Source of the DNA: Nitrospirales bacterium
GTDB taxonomy: Bacteria > Nitrospirota > Nitrospiria > Nitrospirales > UBA8639
NCBI GenBank assembly: GCA_029261355.1
Contig: JAJDBM010000038.1
Span: 42,488 to 106,487 of the forward strand
Reading direction: 5' to 3'
DNA: 64,000 nucleotides
Position 1 is the first letter of the stretch. Each line of letters begins with the position of its first letter. Made by a program: the position numbers and the translations under genes. The notes beneath the pieces were generated by a model. The model did no database searches. It was not told where the DNA came from and saw only the letters and a program-made list of their open reading frames with translations. Shown one piece after another: positions 9,562-18,309 of this stretch.

Positions 9562-10695
9562 ATGGAACATTTTCACGTACTGCGGATCTTGGCGGTTCTT
9601 ATATGGATCGTCAGCTTCTCTCTTCAGCCCTCGGCTGGGTATGCATTCAAGCAAAACAAGCCATGCCCACCATTTGACTGGGAACACCTTCCTGCCAATC
9701 AATGGGTCCAGGTCACGACCTGCAACCAATCGGCCCCAAAAGTCTTTCACGGTGCTTCCGCGCTTGCATCAGAAAAGCGAACAGTCTTTTTCTTCGGAGC
9801 AGATACACACGAGAAAGAGTACGACAACAGCGTCTACCGTCTGAATCTCACAAACCTACGTTGGAGTAAAGATTATCATGCAGACTCTTTAGACAACTAT
9901 CGAGTAACACCTCAAGGCTACCCAGTCACATCAACGAATCGCCCTTGGGCAATGCATACCTTTGATGGGTGGGATTATGATCCAATTCACAATCTGCTCG
10001 TCCTCGTTGGAACTCCGAAGCATGCGGCACGCCCCATTCAACGACTCAAAAACAAAAAAACTTTCAAAGACCCCATACAACCGACCACCTGGCACTATGC
10101 CCCCGAAACACAAACTTGGAAATTAATTTCGACACCGACTCCAAATCTTTTTGCCGGAGGCTTGGTATGGGACCAGAAGAGAAAGCAGTTCATTGGACAC
10201 GATGGACAACATACCTATCACTATGCCCCTCAAGACGAAACATGGAGGACATACCTGTCTTCATCTGTCGCGGGGTACCACCTCCGACTCGTCTACGACA
10301 CTTTGACTCATAGTATCTTGTCATTGGGAAATAATAAGAATAGTCACGAACTATGGAGTTACACTGCCCCATCGAGTCAATGGAGAAAAATCAACGTCCC
10401 GCACCCACCGCTGCCTGCCAATGGAGCCGCCATAGCCTACAATAGCCGCCATCACGTCCTGGTATATATTGCCAATCACTCGCCCACACCCTACAGCAAT
10501 CCATCAGGAAAAAGTGTGACCTTCATCTATAGCCACCAACATCATTGGGTTCGATTACCCATTAAAAGTCCTCCACTGTTCGGAATGAATTATCTGACGC
10601 AATATGATCCCGTTTCCGATGTGGTCTTACATTTTGAAAAAACTGGCACCTCTCATAAACATATGGCTCTCTGGGTGTTTCGATACCGACCGTAA
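9562..10695 (+). CDS. Secreted Kelch-like beta-propeller protein, unknown function
   Basis: The protein has 377 residues. Residues 8-28 form a signal peptide ending at AGYA, so the product is exported. The mature part has repeated units with Tyr/Trp-rich strands and turns (FFFGADTHEK, VYRLNLTNLRW, TWHYAPETQTWKL, TYHYAPQDETWRT, LWSYTAPSSQWRK), spaced like the blades of a Kelch or galactose-oxidase-type propeller. No catalytic residues are recognisable. It is the last gene of the glycan operon (72 bp after the methyltransferase) and may bind or organise the polymer outside the cell. That is inference from position only. Confidence 0.65.
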   Translation: MEHFHVLRILAVLIWIVSFSLQPSAGYAFKQNKPCPPFDWEHLPANQWVQVTTCNQSAPKVFHGASALASEKRTVFFFGADTHEKEYDNSVYRLNLTNLRWSKDYHADSLDNYRVTPQGYPVTSTNRPWAMHTFDGWDYDPIHNLLVLVGTPKHAARPIQRLKNKKTFKDPIQPTTWHYAPETQTWKLISTPTPNLFAGGLVWDQKRKQFIGHDGQHTYHYAPQDETWRTYLSSSVAGYHLRLVYDTLTHSILSLGNNKNSHELWSYTAPSSQWRKINVPHPPLPANGAAIAYNSRHHVLVYIANHSPTPYSNPSGKSVTFIYSHQHHWVRLPIKSPPLFGMNYLTQYDPVSDVVLHFEKTGTSHKHMALWVFRYRP

Positions 10696-11300
10696 GTTTC
10701 TCACTCAAATAGCCATCTCTCGCCTTACATTTCAATCAAGGCGCACCAATCAACACCTCGCTGTGTATTGACACTTTCATTGTTTCTTCAGCGCTTTTCC
10801 CAATCAATTGCGACCCTTGTTTTGACATATTGGGCAACCCCTCGCCCCTGTCTCAGTCTCTCAAGCAATCCTTCCTTAAGGGCACCTCAAAAACCAGTAT
10901 TTTTTTATGAGTGCAAGGAAGCCACGCGCGCAAAACCGCAGTGTATGGGCCTTGGGTACGATCATGGGACGACCCTCAATAAACTGATGAACCCTCCATT
11001 GTGTGAGGGAAGCACGCTCTTGGTATTTTGATCGCAGGTAGCCAAGACATGAGGGTTTAAGCACGAGGCTGACGCCGCAATCACAGAAAAGAACGTTTTG
11101 TAGAGATGCTCTTCAGTGACTGAATGGTTCCCTTTGTTTTCTCAACACACGAGCTTATACCCTATAAACCTCATTCTGAATTCACCCACTTGCTTTACCC
11201 GTCATAGTTATGAAAGGATTTCATAAAGCTGCATTCCCCTTTTGAGCTGTAGGGTCTTCAAGGCCTTCAGAGAGATATCTCTAGAAAGACAGCTGCAATC
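10696..11300. other. Intergenic region containing a dispersed repeat copy
   Basis: There are about 600 bp between the propeller gene and the next secreted protein. About 10873-11112 is occupied by the longest copy of the dispersed inverted-repeat family. The rest shows no gene or clear terminator. Confidence 0.6.
10873..11112 (+). repeat. Dispersed MITE-like repeat, copy A (longest, about 240 bp)
   Basis: It begins with CCTTAAGGGCACCTC followed by AAAAACCA and shares GTGCAAGGAA, a CCGCA.TGTA block and AGCACGAG.CTGACGCCGCAATCAC with three other copies (20.05, 59.73 and 62.37 kb). It carries roughly 90 bp of extra sequence in the middle compared with the others. Its right end (GTAGAGATGCTCT) is decayed relative to copy D. 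No open frame of a transposase is present. Confidence 0.65.
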
Positions 11301-11855
11301 ATGTTCCACACCATTCTCTCTATCACAATCATCACTGGCTTGGTATTTATCTCCTCAGTGGGTGCCAACTCCATGGACACCGAGATAAGTCATATTGAAC
11401 ATGTCACGACAACGCAAGCTCCGGTGCTAGGGAAGGACCTCTCAATCGTCAACATATCAGCCTCTCGCTTGCAGACAGATCCACTCAAAGGGTTTACGCC
11501 CCAAGCTGTATCAATGAACACATCGACAGGATTATTCCGCAACTTGCTATCGTCACTCACCTATGAAATACGATTTACATCCCTAGGTCGCGTGTACACC
11601 GCCATCCCACAAGCACTCACGAGCCACCACCCTACCCTTTTTTCTTCTCGATTGCTTCCTCACCCAGAAAAAATTCAATCCACAGCCGTACCCGAGAACC
11701 AACAATTACGTGATCTTCCCAAAACTTCTCCAACCCCTCAAATACAGGATACACCCACGTTTGGACCAATATTTTGGGTCAGTCTGTGTCTGTTACTCTC
11801 TGGAACCTTAATGTATTTCCGAAGACGATCGATCAGAAATATTTTCTCCATTTAA
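11301..11855 (+). CDS. Secreted/membrane-anchored protein with C-terminal TM and basic tail, unknown
   Basis: The protein has 184 residues. The N-terminal hydrophobic segment (ILSITIITGLVFISSVGA) is a likely signal peptide. The middle is Ser/Thr/Pro-rich without recognisable domains. The C-terminus is tripartite: a Pro/Thr stretch, a hydrophobic helix (FWVSLCLLLSGTLMYF, residues about 159-174) and an Arg cluster (RRRSIR). This resembles cell-surface sorting tails, although no LPXTG or PEP motif is visible just before the helix. The nearby glycan operon would fit a protein-sorting link, but no exosortase gene is in the window. I do not recognise a family. Confidence 0.5.
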   Translation: MFHTILSITIITGLVFISSVGANSMDTEISHIEHVTTTQAPVLGKDLSIVNISASRLQTDPLKGFTPQAVSMNTSTGLFRNLLSSLTYEIRFTSLGRVYTAIPQALTSHHPTLFSSRLLPHPEKIQSTAVPENQQLRDLPKTSPTPQIQDTPTFGPIFWVSLCLLLSGTLMYFRRRSIRNIFSI

Positions 11856-12234
11856 CAATCACCATGGCCAATGATAGCAAATCCAAATACGTTCCAGTCG
11901 CGCAAATCCTTGGATACGGTCGCTTAGCAACACCCCTCACTGACAAACCATCTACATGTGTGATTTTTCATATGGTGGGATGAGATCTCTCTAAGGATTC
12001 ACATGGTCACGCCGCCAGGATCATCAAGAACCATTCTTCCCATTTCTCCGCTGTTTCCACGAGCTGAAATTCCATTCGTAAGTCTCTGGCACAAAAATTG
12101 ATTTACAATACCTCTAGAAACTTTTTGACGCATGCTAGAAAAAACCCTTATTATTTCAATCTATTTCTTCGTCTCACTCAATCTCCCTGCCAACGTTCTT
12201 GACAAACATTGAAAATCGATGCTACCTCCTTTGA
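11856..12234. other. Intergenic region upstream of ubiE
   Basis: There are 379 bp with no gene. The only feature supported is a sigma70-like promoter at 12125-12154. Confidence 0.5.
12125..12154 (+). promoter_or_regulatory. Probable sigma70 promoter for ubiE operon
   Basis: TTGACG at 12125-12130 and TATTAT at 12149-12154 are separated by 18 bases, placing a start near 12161 and a leader of about 75 bases before the ubiE ATG. A second TTGACA at 12200 lacks a good -10 partner. Confidence 0.45.
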
Positions 12235-13002
12235 ATGGTTCCAACCCTTGAAAAGCCAAGTAAGGCCGATACTCCAAAGTCTGTCTCAACATGGACCGGC
12301 GAAGCGCGTGAGCATGCGGTTCAACGGATGTTTACCGCCATCGCAGGGTTCTACGATCTCAATAACTCACTCCTGAGCTTTGGTCTGCACCATCATTGGA
12401 AAAAACGAGCCATGCAGTATGTGGCCAGCGTCCAAGGCGGACGAGCGTTAGACCTTGGAGCCGGGACTGGAGATTTAGCCATTCTACTCGATCAGCATGG
12501 TGGACAAACGGGGCAAGTCGTGGCAGCCGATCTCAATGAGGCGATGTTACGGGTCGGACTCGGCAAAATCCAAGAAAAAGGGTTAGGGGACCGAATTTCC
12601 TGCTTCCAAATGAACGCAGAACATCTGACCTTTCAAGATAATACCTTCGATACTGTCACGGCAGGATTTTGTATTCGTAATGTTGGCAACCGGTCTCAAG
12701 CCTTCACCGAAATCCGACGAGTACTTAAACCAGGTGGCCGATTTGTCTGTCTCGAGTTCTCACAACCGACCACGGCAGTCCTTCGCGCCCTCTATGACTT
12801 TTACTCATTTAAGCTTCTCCCCTGGGTAGGCACGGTAGTCGCTCGTGATGGAACCGGCGTGTATGAGTATCTTCCAGCATCTATACGTACATTCCCCGAT
12901 CAAGAACGCCTCCGGGAACTATTACTGAAGGCTGGCTTTCAACAGGTTGACTACCACAATCTGAGCGGCGGCATTGTCGCCATTCATATCGCAGTCAAAT
13001 AA
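12235..13002 (+). CDS. ubiE: UbiE/MenG-family quinone C-methyltransferase
   Basis: The protein has 255 residues, matching the usual 230-260. Family signatures are present: an N-terminal V..MF..IA..YD..N...SFG.H..WK..A block, SAM motif ALDLGAGTGDLA, the TAGFCIRNVGN segment and ALRRVLKPGGR-type text (RRVLKPGGRFVCLEFS), then VARDGTGVYEYLP.S...FP near the C-terminus. UbiE/MenG adds the C-methyl group to demethylmenaquinone or the ubiquinone precursor; related enzymes act on plastoquinone-type rings. It is cytosolic and membrane-peripheral. A radical-SAM gene follows after 5 bp, so the two are surely co-transcribed, which points to quinone modification as a shared theme (inference). Confidence 0.9.
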   Translation: MVPTLEKPSKADTPKSVSTWTGEAREHAVQRMFTAIAGFYDLNNSLLSFGLHHHWKKRAMQYVASVQGGRALDLGAGTGDLAILLDQHGGQTGQVVAADLNEAMLRVGLGKIQEKGLGDRISCFQMNAEHLTFQDNTFDTVTAGFCIRNVGNRSQAFTEIRRVLKPGGRFVCLEFSQPTTAVLRALYDFYSFKLLPWVGTVVARDGTGVYEYLPASIRTFPDQERLRELLLKAGFQQVDYHNLSGGIVAIHIAVK

Positions 13003-13007
13003 TACCC

Positions 13008-14639
13008 ATGGATTCAGTTCTTTACGTCTTTCTCCCATGTAAGAAAGTCTACCCCACGGGCATCACGTACCTGGCAGACTTTATCCATCGCCGCCGCCCC
13101 GATGTGCGACAGCACATACTTGATTTGTCCTTATACCCCTTGAAGTCACGGCAACAAGCCTTACAAGACGTGACCACCTCGTTTCAACCAGAACTCGTCT
13201 GTTTCTCCTGGCGTGATATTCAAATTTTTTCACCCCATGAAGGCGATGCCTCGCTGGAACATGCCTTTAATTTTTACTATTCCAGCAATCCATTCAAACG
13301 GGTTCTCGCCTCATTTCAAGGCCTACAAAACCTTTATCGCTATTACATGGATATTCGAAGTAATTTGGCCTATCCATGGCTCATCCACAAGAAATTTCCC
13401 TCAGCCCGCATGATGATCGGTGGTGGTGCGTTTACAGCGTTTGCTGATCAACTGATTGAAAAACTCCCCGAAGGCATCATTGGCATCCTCGGCGAAGGCG
13501 AAGATGCCATCTTAAAAGTCTTAAACGATGAGTCTTTGAGCGAAGAGCGGTTTATCTTTAAAAAAAATGGCGCAGTCAACAAAGGCACAAAAAATACACC
13601 GGCACTGCTTGATTCGTTAACCGTCGATATTCCCTATCTCACATCAATTTTTCCGCAATACAAAGAATATATTGGTGAATCAATTGGCGTGCAGAGCAAA
13701 CGCGGCTGTCCATACGATTGCGCCTTTTGCCTGTATCCCTACATCGAAGGCAAACGTGTCCGCTATCGACCAGCCGAAAATGTGGTGAAAGATATTGCCC
13801 AATACTACCACCAGTGGGGAGCTCGCCGATTTTGGTTCACCGATGCACAATTTATCACCGGAAAAGATGCCTACCCTCAATGTAAGGAAATTCTGGAACG
13901 GATTATTGAACAAAAGTTAGACATTGAATGGTCAGGCTATGTCCGTACCTCGCTCATCAATGCCGAGCTTGCCACACTCATGGTGAAATCAGGCGTTGGG
14001 GACTTAGAAGTAGCGATTACCGCAGGCTCTCAAAAAGTGCTCAACAGCTTACACATGGGCTTCAAGTTGGAACACCTCTATGACGGATGTCGGCACCTGA
14101 AAGAAGCTGGATTTAAAGGAAGGGTGATCCTCAACTATTCGTTGAACTCACCTGAGGAAACCGAGGAAACACTGCTCCAAAGTATTGAGTCGTACAAAAC
14201 CGTCGCCGCGATCCTTGGCGAAGACCGTGTCTTTCCACTCATGTTTTTCTTAGGAGTGCAACCCAACACTGACCTGGAAGAACGGTTACTGTCCGATGGA
14301 TACCTCTCCGCCGGCTACAACCCCTTAAGTCTCACACCATGGAACATTAAAAAGCTCCTCTACAACCCTGCACCATTAAATAAACTCATTGCCAAAGCCT
14401 GTCTTGCTGCGTGGAGTCGCAAACATGGCTCCCGCGACCCACGGGCCTGGTCAGGCAGCTTGAGCCAAAGTGCCACCCAAGAACAGGGTCATACCTATGC
14501 CGACTCAAGTCTATCCAAAGGCTTTGAAACGAACTCTGGCCGCGATGCATTACTCACACTCGAAGAAATCCTACTCACTCGAAAGTCGAAAAACTCAGAA
14601 CACAGTACGCCTGCCCCAACATCGAATCATTCGGCCTAA
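13008..14639 (+). CDS. Cobalamin-binding domain radical SAM enzyme
   Basis: The protein has 543 residues. Residues 1-190 resemble a B12-binding Rossmann domain (FLPCKKVYPTGITYLADF at the start, MMIGGGAFTAF and ILGEGED later). The radical SAM core follows with the [4Fe-4S] ligands C234, C238 and C241 in RGCPYDCAFC, and RFWFTDAQF downstream. The C-terminal about 110 residues are variable and Ser/Thr-rich. Class B radical SAM enzymes of this layout methylate unreactive carbons or rearrange rings. It is 5 bp after ubiE. Nitrospirota use unusual methylated quinones, so a ring-modifying role is possible but unproven. The canonical cobalamin-binding DxHxxG is not obvious, which is common in this class. 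Confidence 0.8.
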   Translation: MDSVLYVFLPCKKVYPTGITYLADFIHRRRPDVRQHILDLSLYPLKSRQQALQDVTTSFQPELVCFSWRDIQIFSPHEGDASLEHAFNFYYSSNPFKRVLASFQGLQNLYRYYMDIRSNLAYPWLIHKKFPSARMMIGGGAFTAFADQLIEKLPEGIIGILGEGEDAILKVLNDESLSEERFIFKKNGAVNKGTKNTPALLDSLTVDIPYLTSIFPQYKEYIGESIGVQSKRGCPYDCAFCLYPYIEGKRVRYRPAENVVKDIAQYYHQWGARRFWFTDAQFITGKDAYPQCKEILERIIEQKLDIEWSGYVRTSLINAELATLMVKSGVGDLEVAITAGSQKVLNSLHMGFKLEHLYDGCRHLKEAGFKGRVILNYSLNSPEETEETLLQSIESYKTVAAILGEDRVFPLMFFLGVQPNTDLEERLLSDGYLSAGYNPLSLTPWNIKKLLYNPAPLNKLIAKACLAAWSRKHGSRDPRAWSGSLSQSATQEQGHTYADSSLSKGFETNSGRDALLTLEEILLTRKSKNSEHSTPAPTSNHSA

Positions 14640-14841
14640 TACTTTGCCACACTATTTATACGGAAACTATTTGTCCTGGCTCTTCTTGTTTGACTGGATA
14701 TAATGCAGTAAATTTGAAGAATACCCCGATATCAAAACTTGAGACTAAACATCATCACTGTTGCGTTCTCAACTTAAAATCCTTATCGTATCGCCTTTTT
14801 GTTTCCCCCCCAAATTATAGACTCAGAATTTAACGCTTTCT

Positions 14842-16509
14842 ATGCCCCAACCACTAAGCCCCTGGACATCTCTGTTGCGACCCTGGCAAGAGGAAGCCTT
14901 CCAATCTATCTCTTCTCATTCCACCGAAAACTTTTTAGCCGTCGCCACTCCAGGGGCTGGAAAAACCCGATTAGCCTTGCGCGTGGCACATGACGGACTC
15001 ACGAGTGGACGAGCGGATCGAATTGTAGTCGTCTGTCCCACCACACATTTGCGTGGACAATGGGCCAAGGCTGCACATCTTGAAGGACTCCATCTTGACC
15101 CAACATCATCCAGCCAACAAGATCGAGAGGCCAAAGACTTTCACGGATTGGCTACCACCTATCAACAAGTCTGTCTTGAACCTCAACGCTATCGCGCGCA
15201 ATCCCTCAAAACCAAGACATTGGTGATTTTTGACGAAATCCATCATGCCGGAGAAGGCAAAGAATGGGGTGACGCCCTACAAGTCGCGTTTGGTTCGGCC
15301 ATTCAACGGCTCCTCCTCTCTGGCACTCCGTTTCGCACTGACGATAGCCCAATCCCCTATGTCCGTTATGACCAAGATCGCCGTAGTATTGCCAACTTTC
15401 AATATGGCTATCCAGAAGCCCTTCGGGATCACGTCTGTCGACCAGTGATTTTCCCTTCTTATGAAGGTGAATTGGCCTGGATTTCAAAAGGGGAAACCGT
15501 CGAGGCGACGTTTAAGGATGGAATTAAAAAGCCCTGGCGTCGAGAACGCTTGCGGGCAGCCTTGCTCCAGGAAAGTTGGCTTGGCGAAGTTATTCATGAT
15601 GCGAATGAGCGGCTGACTTCTGTCCGCACAGCGGGTCATGAAAAAGCCGGCGGGCTCATTGTGGCCATGACTCAAAGCCATGCTCGGAATATCGCGACGC
15701 TCGTCCAGCGCATCACGGGAGAACGAGCCCAGGTGGCGGTCTCAGATGATCCAACTGCCAATCGAACGATTCAGCGATTTGCTCAAGGACGGCAACGATG
15801 GCTGGTCGCGGTCAATATGGTCAGTGAAGGGGTGGATATTCCTCGGTTAAGGGTTGGCGTGTACGCCACGAATGTCCTAACTGAAATGTACTTTCGCCAA
15901 GTCGTCGGTCGCTTCGTGCGAGTGAATGAAGACGGGGGACGGGATGGAAAATCTTATCTGTATATTTCTCAAGATCCAACGATTGTGAGTTTTGCCAAGC
16001 AGATCACCCAAGAACGAAGCCATGCGCTCAAGGAGCAATCTGGGTTGTTCGATAGACCTCTTCCTCCAACCACCAGGCAAGCCAGTCAGGATGATGACTT
16101 TGCTCCCTTGGAAGGTATTGCCCATGAGGATGAATGGATTGGAGGAACATTTTTTCTGACTCATCCTGAAGTCTCTGAATCTCAGCAAGAATTTTTTCGG
16201 ACAAGTTTGCCAACCTCAGATGTTGTTCAACCTGAAAAAACCGATGTCCCCGAGCCACCCCCAGAACCGCCCCCAAAACCAGAACTCAGCCGATTCGAGC
16301 AAAAAGCTCAACTTCGCGATCAACATAAGCAACTCGTGTCACAGTTAACAAGGCAAGAACGGCTGGACCATTGGCAGGTCAATACGGCATTGAAGGACGC
16401 CACGGGAACAGCCATTAATCAAGCGACCGTGGCGCAACTACAAAAACGGCTAAAACTATTGGAACGCTGGGTGGAGCATGGGTTTAAGAAAGGAAAGGCA
16501 AAACGCTAG
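14842..16509 (+). CDS. Superfamily 2 DEAD/DEAH-box helicase
   Basis: The protein has 555 residues. The helicase motifs appear in order: a Q-like LRPWQEEA, motif I ATPGAGKTR, Ia VCPTTHL, motif II DEIHH, motif III LSGTPFR, then in the second RecA domain MVSEGVDIPRLRVGVYAT and VVGRFVRVN (motifs V and VI). The C-terminal about 140 residues contain a Pro-rich linker (PEPPPEPPPKPE) and a charged helical tail. It resembles restriction-type or UvsW-like DNA translocases. No methylase or nuclease gene is adjacent, so there is no sign of a restriction or defence operon. It is likely a single-gene unit with a weak ribosome binding site. Confidence 0.85.
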   Translation: MPQPLSPWTSLLRPWQEEAFQSISSHSTENFLAVATPGAGKTRLALRVAHDGLTSGRADRIVVVCPTTHLRGQWAKAAHLEGLHLDPTSSSQQDREAKDFHGLATTYQQVCLEPQRYRAQSLKTKTLVIFDEIHHAGEGKEWGDALQVAFGSAIQRLLLSGTPFRTDDSPIPYVRYDQDRRSIANFQYGYPEALRDHVCRPVIFPSYEGELAWISKGETVEATFKDGIKKPWRRERLRAALLQESWLGEVIHDANERLTSVRTAGHEKAGGLIVAMTQSHARNIATLVQRITGERAQVAVSDDPTANRTIQRFAQGRQRWLVAVNMVSEGVDIPRLRVGVYATNVLTEMYFRQVVGRFVRVNEDGGRDGKSYLYISQDPTIVSFAKQITQERSHALKEQSGLFDRPLPPTTRQASQDDDFAPLEGIAHEDEWIGGTFFLTHPEVSESQQEFFRTSLPTSDVVQPEKTDVPEPPPEPPPKPELSRFEQKAQLRDQHKQLVSQLTRQERLDHWQVNTALKDATGTAINQATVAQLQKRLKLLERWVEHGFKKGKAKR

Positions 16510-16546
16510 ACCTGCGTGTTGTACTAAAGTACCTATTGTGACGATC

Positions 16547-17170
16547 CTATTCTGTAATCGTGAAAGTCATCGTCCCAATGATGTTAATGGCATGTAAGGC
16601 CTGACCTGGACTACCGTAGTAAATATCCACCAAATAGTTTCCAGTCTTCCAGATATCTTCTGGAGGAGTAATAATGAAGTAGGCATATCGCTGATTCATC
16701 TCCAATTCCACCACATCCTTACCTAGCATCTCACTCTCGACTTTCTTTCCATCCACGATAGGATGCCAGGCAGCAGCAAATTGGCCAGGGGCATCAAGCG
16801 GCTGTCCTTCAAATACAATATAGATTTCAGGTGTATCAGTAGGAAACGTCGACACACCAGGATCGACGGGTTCGACCGTTGCATCATCAGTCAACCATCC
16901 CGCTCGTCCGTGCGAAGCCCAAGGTGTATCATAACCTCGAGCCATCGCAATCCAAGTAAATACTCCCTGAGGCTGCTTCCAATTCACCTGATCCAAGGCA
17001 ATATCAGTCGGTTCCTCAATTAATACCTTCGGTGATTGTGCTGTTCCAAACGGATCTCCAGCAACGGCCACGTCAAGAAACGCGATGAGCACGAAGCTCA
17101 CGGCCATCATGGCTTGGCTCACTGACAGGTTGAGAGGGTGAAGTATTCGATTTCGATTCAAGATATTCAT
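16547..17170 (-). CDS. Secreted protein of unknown function
   Basis: It has 207 residues from the ATG at 17170, chosen because AGGAAGG lies seven bases upstream; an upstream ATG at 17215 lacks one. The N-terminus has basic residues and a hydrophobic stretch ending in VAVAG, a signal peptide. The mature protein is acidic and beta-rich, with Trp and Pro in conserved-looking positions (WKQPQGVFTWIAMARGYDTPW) and an Ig-like closing strand (AINIIGTMTFTITE). I do not recognise a family or active site. It is flanked by a helicase and a HAD gene with no obvious operon partner. Confidence 0.65.
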   Translation of the reverse strand: MNILNRNRILHPLNLSVSQAMMAVSFVLIAFLDVAVAGDPFGTAQSPKVLIEEPTDIALDQVNWKQPQGVFTWIAMARGYDTPWASHGRAGWLTDDATVEPVDPGVSTFPTDTPEIYIVFEGQPLDAPGQFAAAWHPIVDGKKVESEMLGKDVVELEMNQRYAYFIITPPEDIWKTGNYLVDIYYGSPGQALHAINIIGTMTFTITE

Positions 17171-17430
17171 CACACACCTTCCTGTTGACCCGGCAGAAGG
17201 TAAAGGCGACCGCACTTCTACTTCTATAGCCGATTCAATTAACTCTCATACCCTTGAAGCGTTTGATACCGCGTTGAATGTCCGTATTAAACTGGAATTT
17301 ATTTGGATTTCCTATAGTCTACTTCACCATGAAAATGCTGCGCAATGTACAACCATCGCCTCCGACCGATTATCTTCATTAGAATTCTTCCGTCTTCCAT
17401 GTTCTACGGCAAGTTCCCATCTCATGGCCT

Positions 17431-18309
17431 TTACGGCGTGGGTGCCGCCACACGGGCTTTCTCGACTCCTTGACGTCGTTCTTCCAGCACCCCATTGGCG
17501 ATGTCCTTTATATGTTGTTCTAAAATGAGTCGTAAGTGACTCCCAACTCGGTAATCTGCCGGTGCCATAAAGTGGACGCGTTCCGCATGGTGGGCCAATT
17601 GGTAGCATTTTTCAAATGAACGACGGGAATGATCCTCGGCATTATACACCGCGATAGCAAACCCACCGTTTTTCTTCATGAGGGTAAAACAGGGAACATC
17701 TGTCGGTCCATCACCAACATAAATCATATGGCGAAACGGGACACGCCGCATTTCCTCTGGCATATGGTCGTTCACGTCCTGATCCATATTGAGTAGGCCC
17801 TTATTGACTCGAAAAAGAAATTGTGTTTTTTGGGTGTGACTAATCGTTCGCTTCGGAAAACTGATGTGGCCATCATCTTCATCAAACTCACATCCAAAAA
17901 TCCCTTTCACATGCTGGGCAATACGAGAGCCATCAAGGATAGCCTTCAAACCCGAACTCACGACATAATGCTCTAATCGTATTCCCTGCTCCTCATATTC
18001 TTGCGGACTAAACAACGCATTCAATTCTTCAAAGCAGTCTGGTACTCCTGGGAAAAATGTCAGATCAGCCCCCATCTTCTCAAGATCCTTATTCGAAAGG
18101 GCTCGAATAGCATCATGCTCGAGCAAACGTTTCATATAGGCCAACTCTTGATCATAGCCTTTCGCCTCGATCAACGCGGTACAACTTGGCCAGAATTCTT
18201 TGGGGTCGATGCCGGCATGCCGAAGGATGGTGTGATCCTGCATATAATGCGGGCTAAGCGTATGATCAAAATCGTAAACAATGGCAATGATATTATGCGG
18301 ATGATTCAT
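17431..18309 (-). CDS. HAD-superfamily phosphatase
   Basis: The protein has 292 residues. Motif I is D13-F-D15-H-T-L, giving the nucleophile and the acid/base of a HAD phosphatase. The motif IV region is YVGDGPTDVPCF with the metal-binding Asp pair. A cap domain is inserted between, including YVVSSGLKAILDGS, which supplies the motif II Ser. The overall layout resembles phosphoserine or phosphonate-type phosphatases, but the substrate cannot be read. The C-terminal tail is Arg/Ala-rich. The gene appears monocistronic. Confidence 0.8.
   Translation of the reverse strand: MNHPHNIIAIVYDFDHTLSPHYMQDHTILRHAGIDPKEFWPSCTALIEAKGYDQELAYMKRLLEHDAIRALSNKDLEKMGADLTFFPGVPDCFEELNALFSPQEYEEQGIRLEHYVVSSGLKAILDGSRIAQHVKGIFGCEFDEDDGHISFPKRTISHTQKTQFLFRVNKGLLNMDQDVNDHMPEEMRRVPFRHMIYVGDGPTDVPCFTLMKKNGGFAIAVYNAEDHSRRSFEKCYQLAHHAERVHFMAPADYRVGSHLRLILEQHIKDIANGVLEERRQGVEKARVAAPTP

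Noticed and set aside
10740..11031. Frame of 87 codons covering part of repeat copy A
   Set aside because: It spans the repeat consensus and is not open in the other copies; no protein family.
17324..17608. Minus-strand 94-codon frame overlapping the 3' end of the HAD phosphatase gene
   Set aside because: Different frame of an established gene with Arg/Gly/Thr-rich shadow composition.
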